DNA from: Streptomyces cellulosae
Lineage (GTDB): Bacteria > Actinomycetota > Actinomycetes > Streptomycetales > Streptomycetaceae
DNA length: 39,630 nt
Direction of reading: 5' to 3'
Assembly: GCF_000721105.1 (NCBI RefSeq)
Contig: NZ_JOEV01000059.1
Coordinates: 1-39,630, forward strand
This document shows positions 15,591-23,292 of the stretch, one piece after another. Position 1 is the first letter of the stretch. Each line of letters begins with the position of its first letter. Below the pieces are notes generated by a model. It was not told the DNA's origin and did no database searches. It saw only the letters and a list, made by a program, of their open reading frames with translations. Position numbers and translations under genes: made by a program.

Positions 15591-16385
15591 TCAGGTCCCG
15601 GGGCTCGCGGAGGCCGCCTCCAGGACGACGTCGGCGACCCGTGCGGGCTGCTCGACGAGGACGGTGTGACCGGCGTCGGGCACCGTGACCAGGTGGATAC
15701 GGGGGCACGCCTCCAGCACCTGCCGCTCGCCGTCCGTCAGACCGACCTCGTCGTGGTCGCCGCGCACCACCCAGGCGCTGACGCCGGAGTCGCACAGGCG
15801 CTCGACCAGCGACGGGTACCGGTCGAGGTACTCGTAGTAGCGCCGCACGATCCGCCGGCACGTGTCGGGATCGTTGTGCCCCATGTCCGCCGCGAGCGCG
15901 TCCGCCCGCCGAGGCGGCAGCTCGCGCTTCATCGCCTTGGGAAGCAGCTTCAGCATTCCCGCCCAGGCGGCGGTGGAGATCCCCGGGACCCGCCCGACGG
16001 AGTTCATCACCCCCAGGAACCTCGCCTCGTCCCCGCGTGAGAACGTCGGCGACAACAGGACCAGAGGACCCGGGAACAGTCCCTCCGCCGCCATCTCGAT
16101 CGCCACGTTCGCCCCGAGGCTGTGGCCCACCACCACGTCACAGGCCGCGTCGGCCGCGAAGTCCGCCATCAGGCGGGCGTAGTTCTCCATGGTGACGTCG
16201 TCGGGTGCCGAGGTCCCGCCGAACCCCGGCATCGTCGCGGCCACCAGCCCCAGTCCCGCCACCGCGGGCTCGGCCATCACGTCCGCGTAGAACTCGGTCG
16301 TGCACAGACCGCCCGGAATCATCAGCACCCGGTGCGGGGCGGCCTCGACCGGCCCCGCGCGCCGGACATCCCAGCTCTCACTCAT
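15591..16385 (-). CDS. Alpha/beta hydrolase (possible meta-cleavage product or ester hydrolase)
   Basis: The protein has 264 residues. MIPGGLCTTEFY sits at the oxyanion-hole position, nucleophile Ser is in VVGHSLGANVA, the acid residue is in VVRGDHDEVGL and the His in VPDAGHTVLVEQP, as in the classical hydrolase fold. It is last in the minus-strand ring-cleavage operon, 68 bases after the dioxygenase. It may hydrolyse a ring-fission product or release the aromatic substrate from an ester; the sequence alone does not tell which. ATG 16385 is chosen because the longer frame upstream overlaps the dioxygenase gene and is not protein-like. Confidence 0.8.
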   Translation of the reverse strand: MSESWDVRRAGPVEAAPHRVLMIPGGLCTTEFYADVMAEPAVAGLGLVAATMPGFGGTSAPDDVTMENYARLMADFAADAACDVVVGHSLGANVAIEMAAEGLFPGPLVLLSPTFSRGDEARFLGVMNSVGRVPGISTAAWAGMLKLLPKAMKRELPPRRADALAADMGHNDPDTCRRIVRRYYEYLDRYPSLVERLCDSGVSAWVVRGDHDEVGLTDGERQVLEACPRIHLVTVPDAGHTVLVEQPARVADVVLEAASASPGT

Positions 16386-16453
16386 GCTCCGAGCGTGACG
16401 CCGTACGCCGTCCCGCGCATCCGCAGCAGTGGGCGCCGACGTCCTCGGCGTGC

Positions 16454-17404
16454 TCAGTCGACCGGCGGTGTGCCGTGCGTGTGGAAGGACTCGATGGTCT
16501 TCAGCCCCCACGCCTGCCCCTTCTTCCGCTCCTCCTCGGTCCAGGTGACCAGCGGCCAGTCGGGCGCCAGCACCAGCCGGGCGAGCGGGTTGCACAGTTC
16601 GACGCGATTGCCGCCGGGCTCGTAGACGTACAGGAAGAACGTCTGCTGGATGGCGTGCTTGTGCGGGCCCGTCTCGATGAACACGCCCGTGTCGATGGCG
16701 AGGTCGGCGGCGCGCAGGATGTCCTCGCGGGTGTCGGTGGCGAAGGCGATGTGGTGCAGCCGTCCGGTGGAGCCCGTCCAGTCCTCGGTGTAGACGACGT
16801 CGTACGACTTGTCGGTGAAGGTCAGCCAGCGCGCGGCGATCCTGCCCGTGTCGAGCCGGATCTGCTCGGTGGGCCGGGCGCCCAGCGCCCGTTCCTGGAA
16901 CAGAGCGTTGCCGAGCACGTCGGCGGCGAGGAAGTTGACGTGGTCCAGCCGCCGCACTCCCACGCCCCGGTCGGGCTTGGCCTGCGGCTGGTTCTTCAAC
17001 GCCGGTCTCAGTTCCTCGGGGGCCCGGTAGTACTCGCTCTCCCAGTAGAGGGCGTGCTCGTGTCCGTCGGGATCAGTGGTGACGTACAGCTTGCCGAGGC
17101 CGGGTTCGTCCTCCGCCCAGCGGCCGGTGCCGCCCGCCTCCTCGACGGCGGTGACACGGCGGTGGAGCGCCTCCTCGCTGGAGCTGCGCAGGGCGAGGCG
17201 GCCGAGGCCGGGCTGCTCGCGGGCGGTGAGGACCAGGCTGTGGTGCTCGTAGTCGTCGAAGGTCCGCAGGTAGACGGTGTCGCCGTGCTGCTCGTTGACG
17301 GTGAGCCCCAGGTAGTCGGTGAAGAAGGCGACACTGGCGTCCAGGTCCGGGGTGAACAGCTGGGCGTGGCCGATGTGGGCGATGTCGCCGAGCGGCGGGG
17401 TCAT
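16454..17404 (-). CDS. Type I extradiol (catechol 2,3-type) ring-cleavage dioxygenase, VOC superfamily
   Basis: The protein has 316 residues, about the length of XylE-type two-domain enzymes. Two vicinal-oxygen-chelate halves are visible (IGHAQLFTPDLDASVAFFTDYLGL; RLDHVNFLAADVLGNALFQ). The iron triad is in the second half: His155, His217 or 218 (RLHHIAFAT) and Glu269 (GNRVELC). It should open a catechol-type ring next to the diol. Its ATG overlaps the stop of the tautomerase gene by four bases. Its neighbours match gallate/protocatechuate 4,5-cleavage enzymes, which normally work with LigB-type and not VOC-type dioxygenases, so the native substrate is an open question. Confidence 0.88.
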   Translation of the reverse strand: MTPPLGDIAHIGHAQLFTPDLDASVAFFTDYLGLTVNEQHGDTVYLRTFDDYEHHSLVLTAREQPGLGRLALRSSSEEALHRRVTAVEEAGGTGRWAEDEPGLGKLYVTTDPDGHEHALYWESEYYRAPEELRPALKNQPQAKPDRGVGVRRLDHVNFLAADVLGNALFQERALGARPTEQIRLDTGRIAARWLTFTDKSYDVVYTEDWTGSTGRLHHIAFATDTREDILRAADLAIDTGVFIETGPHKHAIQQTFFLYVYEPGGNRVELCNPLARLVLAPDWPLVTWTEEERKKGQAWGLKTIESFHTHGTPPVD

Positions 17405-18513
17405 GGTCGGCCTCCTCGGGTGGGTGGGGGCAGGGGTGCCGTGCCCGCGGGCGCGGGGAAGACGGTGCCGTCGAAGATCTTGCGAGCCGTGCGGACGACT
17501 GCGGTGCGGCCGGCGCGGGGCAGGCCGTCGGGGGTGGTCCCGAGGCTGCTCTCGATGTCCATGAATCCCGAGGGGTGCTCGACGCGGACCCGGTCACCGG
17601 CGGCATCGAGGACCGCGAGCTCGGCACCGACACTGCCTTCGATGCGCAGGCCGGCGGCGACACCGGCCGCGCCCAGCACCCCGATCGCCGGGTGGCAGCG
17701 CACCGGCAGGAAAGTGCGGGTGGTGACCGCGCCGCCCTCGCGGGGCGGGGCGAGCAAGGTCGGCTTGGGCACCGTGGCGTGCGAGACGTCACCGAGGCCC
17801 ATCAGCCGGCCCGCCGCCAGGCGGATCGAGCGGAGCCGGTCGGCCAGTGCCTGGTCGGCCTCCAGCTCGCCGGGTGACTCGTATCCCGTGATCTTGAGCG
17901 CGGCGGCCTCGATGAGGACCGTCGGCATGCCGTTGTCCACGCAGGTCACGGCCACGCCGTCGATCTCGTCCCGGACGTTCCCGGTGGGCAGCAACGGGTT
18001 CGCGCTCGGCGGGAACTCGATCACGACCGGCGCGGCGGTCCCCGGCACGCCCGAGATCTCGGTGTCTCCGGTGTAGCGCACCCTGCCGCCGGGGGTCGGG
18101 AAGGTCGCCGTGGCGTGGTGACCGGTGTTGACCATGCGGATACGGACGGAGGTCTCCTCCTCCCCTGCCGGGACCAGTCCCCGTTCGACGGCGAACGGGC
18201 CGATACCGGCGAGGAGGTTCCCGCAGTTCTGACGGTCACTCACCTCACGCGATCCAATGGCGACTTGGAGAAAGAGGTAGTCGACGTCGCTCCACGGGTC
18301 GGCGGACGGCGAGACCACGGCCACCTTGCTGGTGAGCGGGTGGGCGCCGCCCAGGCCGTCGATCTGCCGTTCGTCGGGGCCGCCCATGACGCGCAGCAGC
18401 AGTTCGTCGCGGGCGGCCGGGTCGACGGGCAGGTCCTTGGCCAGGAAGTAGGCGCCCTTCGACGTGCCGCCGCGCATCAGCAGACAGGGCACCGCGTCGA
18501 CCTCGCGGGTCAC
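17401..18513 (-). CDS. galD: 4-oxalomesaconate tautomerase-like protein (PrpF/GalD family)
   Basis: The protein has 370 residues. CLLMRGGTSKGAYFLAKDLP near the N terminus, DGLGGAHPLTSKVAVV, a NCGNLLAGIGPFAVERGL stretch and CVDNGMPTVLIEA are characteristic of the PrpF family, and the order of neighbours points to the GalD branch. Such enzymes convert the keto and enol forms of 4-oxalomesaconate after ring cleavage. The start is GTG 18513, which overlaps the aldolase stop as GTGA and follows GGGGGAG. The ribosome site lies inside the end of the aldolase gene, next to its repeat tail. The symbol is by homology of the gene set; enzyme specificity is not proven. Confidence 0.82.
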   Translation of the reverse strand: MTREVDAVPCLLMRGGTSKGAYFLAKDLPVDPAARDELLLRVMGGPDERQIDGLGGAHPLTSKVAVVSPSADPWSDVDYLFLQVAIGSREVSDRQNCGNLLAGIGPFAVERGLVPAGEEETSVRIRMVNTGHHATATFPTPGGRVRYTGDTEISGVPGTAAPVVIEFPPSANPLLPTGNVRDEIDGVAVTCVDNGMPTVLIEAAALKITGYESPGELEADQALADRLRSIRLAAGRLMGLGDVSHATVPKPTLLAPPREGGAVTTRTFLPVRCHPAIGVLGAAGVAAGLRIEGSVGAELAVLDAAGDRVRVEHPSGFMDIESSLGTTPDGLPRAGRTAVVRTARKIFDGTVFPAPAGTAPLPPPTRGGRP

Positions 18514-19376
18514 GAACGCTCCCCCGCGTTCTTTCCGTATCCTGCGTTCTTTCCGTATCCCGCGTTCTTTCCGTATCCCGCGTTCTTTCCGTATCCCGCG
18601 TTCTTTCCGTATCCCGCGTTCTTTCCGTATCCCTCGTTCTTTCCGTATCCCTCGTTCTTTCCGTATCCCTCGGACCCCTCGTGCTCCTCGTGCTCCTGGT
18701 ACGACCGGTACTGGACGCCGAGGCGCTCGAGGGTCTCCCGCAATCCGTAGCGGTCCAGGCCCAGTTGGCCGTCGAGGAAGGCGGCGCGGGCGCCCGCCTC
18801 CTTTGCTTCGCGGGCCTCGGACGCCTCGACGGTCTCGCGGGCGCGTTCGCGCGGTACGACCACCACACCGTCGTCGTCGGCCACGATCACGTCTCCCGGG
18901 CGAACGACCTGCCCGTCGATGGCGATCGGCACGTTCACCGAACCGCCGGTGGCCTTGACGGTGCCCTGGGCGGAGACGGTGCGCGACCAGGCGGCGAAGC
19001 CCATCGCCCGCAGCTGCTGCGTGTCGCGCACACCGGCGTTGATGACGACCCCCCGCACCCCGCGCCGCTGCAGCGCGGTGGCGAACAGCTCGCCGAACAT
19101 GCCGTCGGTGGACGGCGAGGTGGTGGTGACCACCAGGATGTCGCCCTCGCCGCACTGCTCGACAGCGGCGTGGATCATGAGGTTGTCGCCGGGCCAACCG
19201 AGGACGGTGACCGCGGTGCCCGCGACCCGTACACCCTGCTGCACGGGACGAATCCCCGGCCCGAGCAGGCCGGTTCGGCCCATGGCCTCGCTCACCGTCG
19301 CCACGCCGTGGCCGGCCAGCGCGTCGACGTCCTTCAGCTCCGCCTTCGGCGGGTTGGTGACGATGACACCGCTCAT
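18510..19376 (-). CDS. galC: RraA-like 4-carboxy-4-hydroxy-2-oxoadipate aldolase (GalC type) with hexapeptide-repeat tail
   Basis: The protein has 288 residues; the family usually ends near 220-235. The core includes HGVATVSEAMGRTG, DNLMIHAAVEQCGEGDILVV, INAGVRDTQQLRAMGFAAW with the conserved Arg-Asp pair, and PGDVIVADDDGVVVVP. GalC cleaves 4-carboxy-4-hydroxy-2-oxoadipate to pyruvate and oxaloacetate. From about residue 226 the sequence turns hydrophilic (EHEEHEGS) and then runs through eight hexapeptides, three EGYGKN and five AGYGKN, before ending AGERS. The tail is extra to the family and looks disordered. ATG 19376 overlaps the hydratase stop as ATGA, and the stop overlaps the tautomerase start as GTGA. 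Confidence 0.85.
   Translation of the reverse strand: MSGVIVTNPPKAELKDVDALAGHGVATVSEAMGRTGLLGPGIRPVQQGVRVAGTAVTVLGWPGDNLMIHAAVEQCGEGDILVVTTTSPSTDGMFGELFATALQRRGVRGVVINAGVRDTQQLRAMGFAAWSRTVSAQGTVKATGGSVNVPIAIDGQVVRPGDVIVADDDGVVVVPRERARETVEASEAREAKEAGARAAFLDGQLGLDRYGLRETLERLGVQYRSYQEHEEHEGSEGYGKNEGYGKNEGYGKNAGYGKNAGYGKNAGYGKNAGYGKNAGYGKNAGERS
18529..18672 (-). repeat. 18-bp tandem repeat, eight units, in the aldolase coding region
   Basis: The block TTCTTTCCGTAT recurs every 18 bases from 18529, eight times, with one or two variable bases between copies (the first junction has TG for CG, the last copies CT for CG). The unit length keeps frame, so copy number changes would add or remove hexapeptides without frameshift. 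On the coding strand each unit contains GGAAAGAA, a weak ribosome-site-like sequence. Near-identity of units indicates recent expansion. Confidence 0.95.
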
Positions 19377-20158
19377 GCCAGCTCCTTCGCGATCTGCGGG
19401 TACGGGCGCATGTACGCCTCGGCCATGGTCGTGTGGGCGAGCCCCAGGTTGGGGCCGGCGTTGCGCCGGAGCTGGACGCCCCGGCGCACGGCGAGATCGG
19501 TGTAGTAGTCCCACAGATGCCGCTGGGCGCCGAGGCACTCCATGGCCTCGCGCTTGGTCTCCCACACCTCGGTGATGTCGAGCAGGACCTCGGGCTTGAA
19601 GCCGCTCATCTCGGGCTGGTGCGGCTCGAAGTAGAAGACCGGCGGGGCACCGATGATCTGACCCTCGCCCGGGTAGCCGACCGCCTGGGCGAGGATCCGG
19701 GCCTGGAGCGCCATGGCGCCCGCGGCCGGGTGGTCGCCGTTGTACGGATCCTCGGTGGGGTGAGTGAGCACGACGTCGGGCTGGGTCTCGCGGTAGACGG
19801 CGACGAGCCGGTCGGTCAGCTCGGCGGTGGCCACGAGGGGGTAGTCACCGGCGTCGAAGAACCGGACCTCTGCCCCGAGGGTGGCGGCGGCGCGCTCGGC
19901 CTCGTCCCGGCGCAGCGCCTTGATCTCGTCCAGCTTCCGCCCCTCGCGCCAGGCCTTGGCGGACTCGCCCCGCTCGCCGAAGGTCAGACAGGCGACGGTG
20001 ACCTTCTCCCCGCGGGAGGCAGCCAGGGCGATGGCCCCTCCCGCCCGCCACACGAAGTCCCCGGCGTGCGCGGTGATGACGAGCGTCGAACGTGAGGACG
20101 GTCCTGGCGCGGGAGTGCCGTCGAACGGGACGGAGTGGGGCGCGTCGGCCTGGGTCAT
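19373..20158 (-). CDS. galB: PIG-L family 4-oxalomesaconate hydratase-like protein (GalB type)
   Basis: The protein has 261 residues. The zinc site is visible as AHAGDFVWRAGGA (His31, Asp34), with a third ligand in HPTEDPYNGDHPAAG (His143). This AHxxDFVWRAGG form is that of GalB hydratases and not the AHPDDE of sugar deacetylases. GalB adds water to 4-oxalomesaconate to give 4-carboxy-4-hydroxy-2-oxoadipate, the substrate of the next gene. It is the first structural gene of the operon, 117 bases after the GntR gene, with a tandem repeat in the gap. Its ribosome site is GGAGAT. A deacetylase role cannot be excluded, but the neighbours argue against it. Confidence 0.83.
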   Translation of the reverse strand: MTQADAPHSVPFDGTPAPGPSSRSTLVITAHAGDFVWRAGGAIALAASRGEKVTVACLTFGERGESAKAWREGRKLDEIKALRRDEAERAAATLGAEVRFFDAGDYPLVATAELTDRLVAVYRETQPDVVLTHPTEDPYNGDHPAAGAMALQARILAQAVGYPGEGQIIGAPPVFYFEPHQPEMSGFKPEVLLDITEVWETKREAMECLGAQRHLWDYYTDLAVRRGVQLRRNAGPNLGLAHTTMAEAYMRPYPQIAKELA

Positions 20159-20181
20159 CGCTGGGATCTCCTTCGTGGGCC

Positions 20182-20233
20182 CGTGGTCACGTCCGTCCTA
20201 CGGCTCGCGTGGTCACGTCGGCCCTTCGGCTCG
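20182..20233. repeat. Two tandem 26-bp repeats upstream of the GalB-like gene
   Basis: Two head-to-tail copies (20182-20207 and 20208-20233) differ at three bases. Each starts with CGTGGTCACG, an imperfect palindrome with arms CGTG and CACG, and a partial third copy (CGTGGGCGGG) follows. Position between the GntR gene and its presumed target genes makes them possible operators. They could equally be a neutral duplication. Confidence 0.6.
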
Positions 20234-20275
20234 CGTGGGCGGGTGGAAGGCCCAGCCCTCCGTTGGCTCGGCCTG

Positions 20276-20926
20276 TCAGTGGCGCAACGCCTCGATCACG
20301 CCGGCGAAGTGGGCGCGGACGGCCGTCTCGGCCCCCTGCGGGTCCCTGGCCGTGATCGCCTCGATCATCGCCAGATGCTCCTTGAGGGACTGCTGCGGAC
20401 GCCCCGGCCGCAGCGCCAACTGGAACCGGTGGCGCACCAGTTGCGCGTTGAGCCGCTCCAGCAGCTCCAGGGCCGTCCGCTGGCCTGAGAACTCCCGGAC
20501 CCTGGTGTGCAGTTCATGGTTGAGGTCGGAGTAGGTCACGGGGTCGCCGTCGGCCACGGCCTTGGTCATCGCCGTGCCCAGATCCGTCAGATCGGCGAGT
20601 TGGCCGTCGCTTGCCAGGACGGCCGCCTTGGCCGCGCACAGACCTTCGAGGACCATGCGGCACTCGGTGATGGCGACCGCCTCCTCCACGGTCACCACCC
20701 GCACCCGCGAGCCGCGGTTGCGGATCCGCTCGACGAGGCCCTGGGCCTCCAGATCGATCAGTGCCGCCCGGATGCTCGCCCGCGTCACACCGAACTGTTC
20801 GGCGAGTTCGTTCTCCACCAGCCGCTGCGCCGGTGCCATGTCGCCGCGCAGAATCGCCTGCCGCAGCCGCGCGAAGGCCAGCTGTTTGGCCTGCTCCCCG
20901 GTGCTCGGACGCGCTTGTCCGGACAT
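20276..20926 (-). CDS. GntR-family regulator, FadR/FCD subfamily
   Basis: The protein has 216 residues. The winged HTH spans about 14-75 (AFARLRQAILRGDMAPAQRL, then VTRASIRAALIDLEAQGLVERIRNRGSRV). The C-terminal FCD helical domain contains ECRMVLEGLCAAKA, DLNHELHTRV with a metal-ligand-like Asp and His, and HLAMIEAITARDPQGAETAVRAHF. Members of this subfamily sense carboxylic acids. It is the first gene of the minus-strand ring-cleavage run and probably responds to an aromatic acid or a ring-fission product. The start has a GGAGAG site. A palindrome over its own promoter suggests autoregulation. Confidence 0.87.
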   Translation of the reverse strand: MSGQARPSTGEQAKQLAFARLRQAILRGDMAPAQRLVENELAEQFGVTRASIRAALIDLEAQGLVERIRNRGSRVRVVTVEEAVAITECRMVLEGLCAAKAAVLASDGQLADLTDLGTAMTKAVADGDPVTYSDLNHELHTRVREFSGQRTALELLERLNAQLVRHRFQLALRPGRPQQSLKEHLAMIEAITARDPQGAETAVRAHFAGVIEALRH

Positions 20927-20956
20927 GTCTCTCCACTTCGAGCGAGTGCCCGTCGA

Positions 20957-20989
20957 ACGTAAATCCGGGCCAGCCGGATTGTCAACAAT
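20957..20989 (-). promoter_or_regulatory. Promoter and operator of the GntR gene
   Basis: On the minus strand TTGACA (20985-20980) and TTACGT (20962-20957) are 17 bases apart. The palindrome ATTGT-TG-ACAAT (20978-20989) covers the -35 box. FCD-type GntR proteins often bind short TTGT-N2-ACAA sites, so this is a likely autoregulatory operator. Confidence 0.55.
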
Positions 20990-21057
20990 TTCGTTGCCGA
21001 TCTCGCGCTGCCGCCCTGACGGCGTGCTGGATCCTCTCCGGCGGTTGCCGTCACACG

Positions 21058-21561
21058 TCAGCAGGCGGGCGGGGGCTCCAGCGGGTCCTCGGCGTGTGTG
21101 ACGAAGTCGTCGACGAGCCGGCGGAAGAGGGCGGCGAGTCGCCCGAGGTCCTCGTCGGACCAGTCGACGAGGGCCATCTCCATGCCCTGACGGCTGACTT
21201 CCCGGATGCGGTCGACCGCCGCCGCGCCGGCCTCGGTGAGCTGGACGCGCTGGGCCCGCCGGTCGTCCGGGTCGGCGACCCGGACGACGTACCCTCCCCG
21301 CTCCAACTGCCGTATCTGCCGGGTGACATGGGAGGCCTCCACGGAGAGCCTGACCGCCAGCACTCCCGGCCGCAGCGGTTCGCTCTCCGAGATGTGCCGC
21401 AGGATGGCCACGGCCGCCCGGTCCAGCGTCAGCCCCGCCGCCGCCATCAGACGATCGTGCTGCCGGGAGCGGCCCGCCAGGTAGGCGACCCGTGTGAGGA
21501 CGCGCTCGATCTCGGCGACGGTCGCGGAGACGGAGGCTGCGGCGGACGACTGAGCGGACAT
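21058..21561 (-). CDS. MarR-family transcriptional regulator
   Basis: The protein has 167 residues. The central winged helix reads [69 protein letters not shown], very close to the MarR consensus including the DxRxxxVxLT wing. The dimer helices flank it. ATG 21561 follows GAAGGTGA. It diverges from a DHA2-type exporter with paired repeats between, the usual arrangement for a repressor relieved by the pump substrate. Confidence 0.9.
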   Translation of the reverse strand: MSAQSSAAASVSATVAEIERVLTRVAYLAGRSRQHDRLMAAAGLTLDRAAVAILRHISESEPLRPGVLAVRLSVEASHVTRQIRQLERGGYVVRVADPDDRRAQRVQLTEAGAAAVDRIREVSRQGMEMALVDWSDEDLGRLAALFRRLVDDFVTHAEDPLEPPPAC

Positions 21562-21600
21562 GCGATCACCTTCGACGGAGAGTTCACCTGGACGCGCTGC

Positions 21601-21643
21601 ACTTGCGTAAGTCAATCAACTAGTATTCACTTGAGTAAGTCAA
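21601..21643. promoter_or_regulatory. Direct-repeat MarR operator between marR and exporter
   Basis: ACTTGCGTAAGTCAA (21601-21615) and ACTTGAGTAAGTCAA (21629-21643) differ at one base and lie 28 bases apart. Each contains an inverted pair ACTT/AAGT, as expected for a MarR dimer half-site pair. They fill most of the divergent promoter region. Confidence 0.65.
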
Positions 21644-21692
21644 GCAATATGACTCTCCCCTTCTCCCCCTTTGTCTCGTTGGAGGCCCTGCC

Positions 21693-23174
21693 ATGTCCGA
21701 CGTCCTCGCCCGATCCGCCGGCGTGGGTAAGTCCGCCGAGCCGCGGCCGAACGCCGTGGTGGCGGTGCTGGCCCTGGCCGGCATCGTCGTCTCGTTGATG
21801 CAGACGCTGGTCATCCCGATCGTTCCGGAGCTGCCGAAGCTGCTGGGCGCCTCGGCGTCCGACACGGCGTGGGCGGTCACCGCCACCCTGCTGGCCGCGG
21901 CTGTCGCCACCCCGGTGGTCGGGCGGCTCGGGGACATGTTCGGCAAGCGCCGGATGCTCCTGGTCAGCATCGTGCTGCTGGTGTCCGGCTCGGTGGTCTG
22001 CGCCCTGGCCGACTCGCTGGTCCCGATGATCATCGGGCGGGCGCTGCAGGGGCTCGCGGCCGCTGTCGTCCCGCTGGGCATCAGCGTGATGCGCGATGTC
22101 CTGCCCGCCGAGCGGCTCGCGGGCTCCACCGCCCTGATGAGCGCCTCCCTCGGTGTCGGAGGTGCCCTGGGTCTGCCCTCGGCGGCCTTCATCGCCGACA
22201 ACTTCGACTGGCACGTCCTGTTCTGGACCTCGGCCGTCCTCGGCGTCGTCTCCTTCCTGCTGGTCATGCTGCTCGTGCCCGAGTCCAAGGTGCGCACCGG
22301 CGGCCGCTTCGACCTCGTGGGTTCGCTGGGGCTGTCGGCCGGGCTGGTGTCCTTGCTGCTGGCCGTGTCCAAGGGCGGTGACTGGGGCTGGACCAGCGGC
22401 ACCACCGTGGGTCTGGGCGTCGGCGCGGTCGCGATCCTGCTGGGCTGGGGCTGGTGGGAGCTGCGCGGCTCGCAGCCGCTGGTCGACCTGCGCACCACGG
22501 CCCGGCCCCAGGTGCTGTTCACCAACCTCGCCTCGATCGCGCTCGGCGTCTCGATGTTCGCGATGTCCCTGGTACTTCCGCAACTGCTCCAGCTGCCCGA
22601 ACAGACCGGCTACGGCCTGGGCAAGTCCATGATGACGGTCGGTCTGGTCCTGGCCCCGCAGGGCCTGGTGATGATGGCCATGGCCCCGGTGTCCGCGGCC
22701 ATCACCAAGGCCAAGGGGCCGAAGCTGACCCTGATGATCGGCGCGCTGATCGTGGCCGCGGGCTACAGCCTCAACATCGTGCTGATGTCGCAGGTCTGGC
22801 ACCTGATCCTGGTGTCCTGCGTCATCGGCGGCGGTATCGGCTTCACCTACGGCGCGATGCCCGCCCTGATCATGGGTGCCGTGGACCCGTCCCAGACGGG
22901 TGCGGCCAACAGCCTGAACACCCTGATGCGGTCCCTGGGCACCTCCTTCGCCAGCGCCATCGCCGGCGTCGTCCTGGCCCAGATGACGACGGACTTCGGC
23001 GGCGCGGCCCTGCCCTCCGAGAACGGCTTCAAGGTGGTCATGGCCATCGGAGCCGGCGCCGCGCTGCTGGCCTTCTCGGTCGCCTCCTTCATCCCGAGGC
23101 ACCGTCCCGCCCAGGCGGCCCCGGCCACGGACGGCCCGGCGGAGCCCGCGGAGGTCACCGCCGCCCAGACCTGA
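21693..23174 (+). CDS. MFS exporter, DHA2 (14-helix) type
   Basis: The protein has 493 residues, highly hydrophobic, with about 14 membrane segments. GRLGDMFGKRRMLLVS is motif A, and GRALQGLAAAVVPLGISVMRDVLP contains the motif seen in EmrB/QacA-type pumps. The second half holds PALIMGAVDPSQTGAANSLNTLMRSLG, common in actinobacterial members. It should export a toxic compound with proton antiport. The ribosome site is GGAGG before ATG 21693. Regulation by the divergent MarR is likely. Confidence 0.9.
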   Translation: MSDVLARSAGVGKSAEPRPNAVVAVLALAGIVVSLMQTLVIPIVPELPKLLGASASDTAWAVTATLLAAAVATPVVGRLGDMFGKRRMLLVSIVLLVSGSVVCALADSLVPMIIGRALQGLAAAVVPLGISVMRDVLPAERLAGSTALMSASLGVGGALGLPSAAFIADNFDWHVLFWTSAVLGVVSFLLVMLLVPESKVRTGGRFDLVGSLGLSAGLVSLLLAVSKGGDWGWTSGTTVGLGVGAVAILLGWGWWELRGSQPLVDLRTTARPQVLFTNLASIALGVSMFAMSLVLPQLLQLPEQTGYGLGKSMMTVGLVLAPQGLVMMAMAPVSAAITKAKGPKLTLMIGALIVAAGYSLNIVLMSQVWHLILVSCVIGGGIGFTYGAMPALIMGAVDPSQTGAANSLNTLMRSLGTSFASAIAGVVLAQMTTDFGGAALPSENGFKVVMAIGAGAALLAFSVASFIPRHRPAQAAPATDGPAEPAEVTAAQT

Positions 23175-23216
23175 CATCGCCACAGCCTGCGCAGCCGAAG
23201 CACCATGACGCCGGAC

Positions 23217-23239
23217 GGCCGCTCCCCGAGGGGGCGGCC
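23217..23239. terminator. Hairpin between convergent exporter and LacI genes
   Basis: GGCCGC-T-CCCC (23217-23227) and GGGGGCGGCC (23230-23239) pair with one irregular position. It lies in the 118-base gap between two convergent genes and can serve both. Confidence 0.5.
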
Positions 23240-23292
23240 GCCCGGCGTACCAGTGCGCTCCCCCACCGACGGCCGTACGGCCGGGCGTGCGA

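Noticed and set aside
18529..18672. Repeat array considered as a CRISPR
   Set aside because: Units are directly adjacent, 18 bp long and in frame with a coding sequence, without spacers.
18115..18750. Plus-strand ORF with repeated FFPYPA units
   Set aside because: This is the antisense reading of the 18-bp repeat in the aldolase; no ribosome site or domain supports it.
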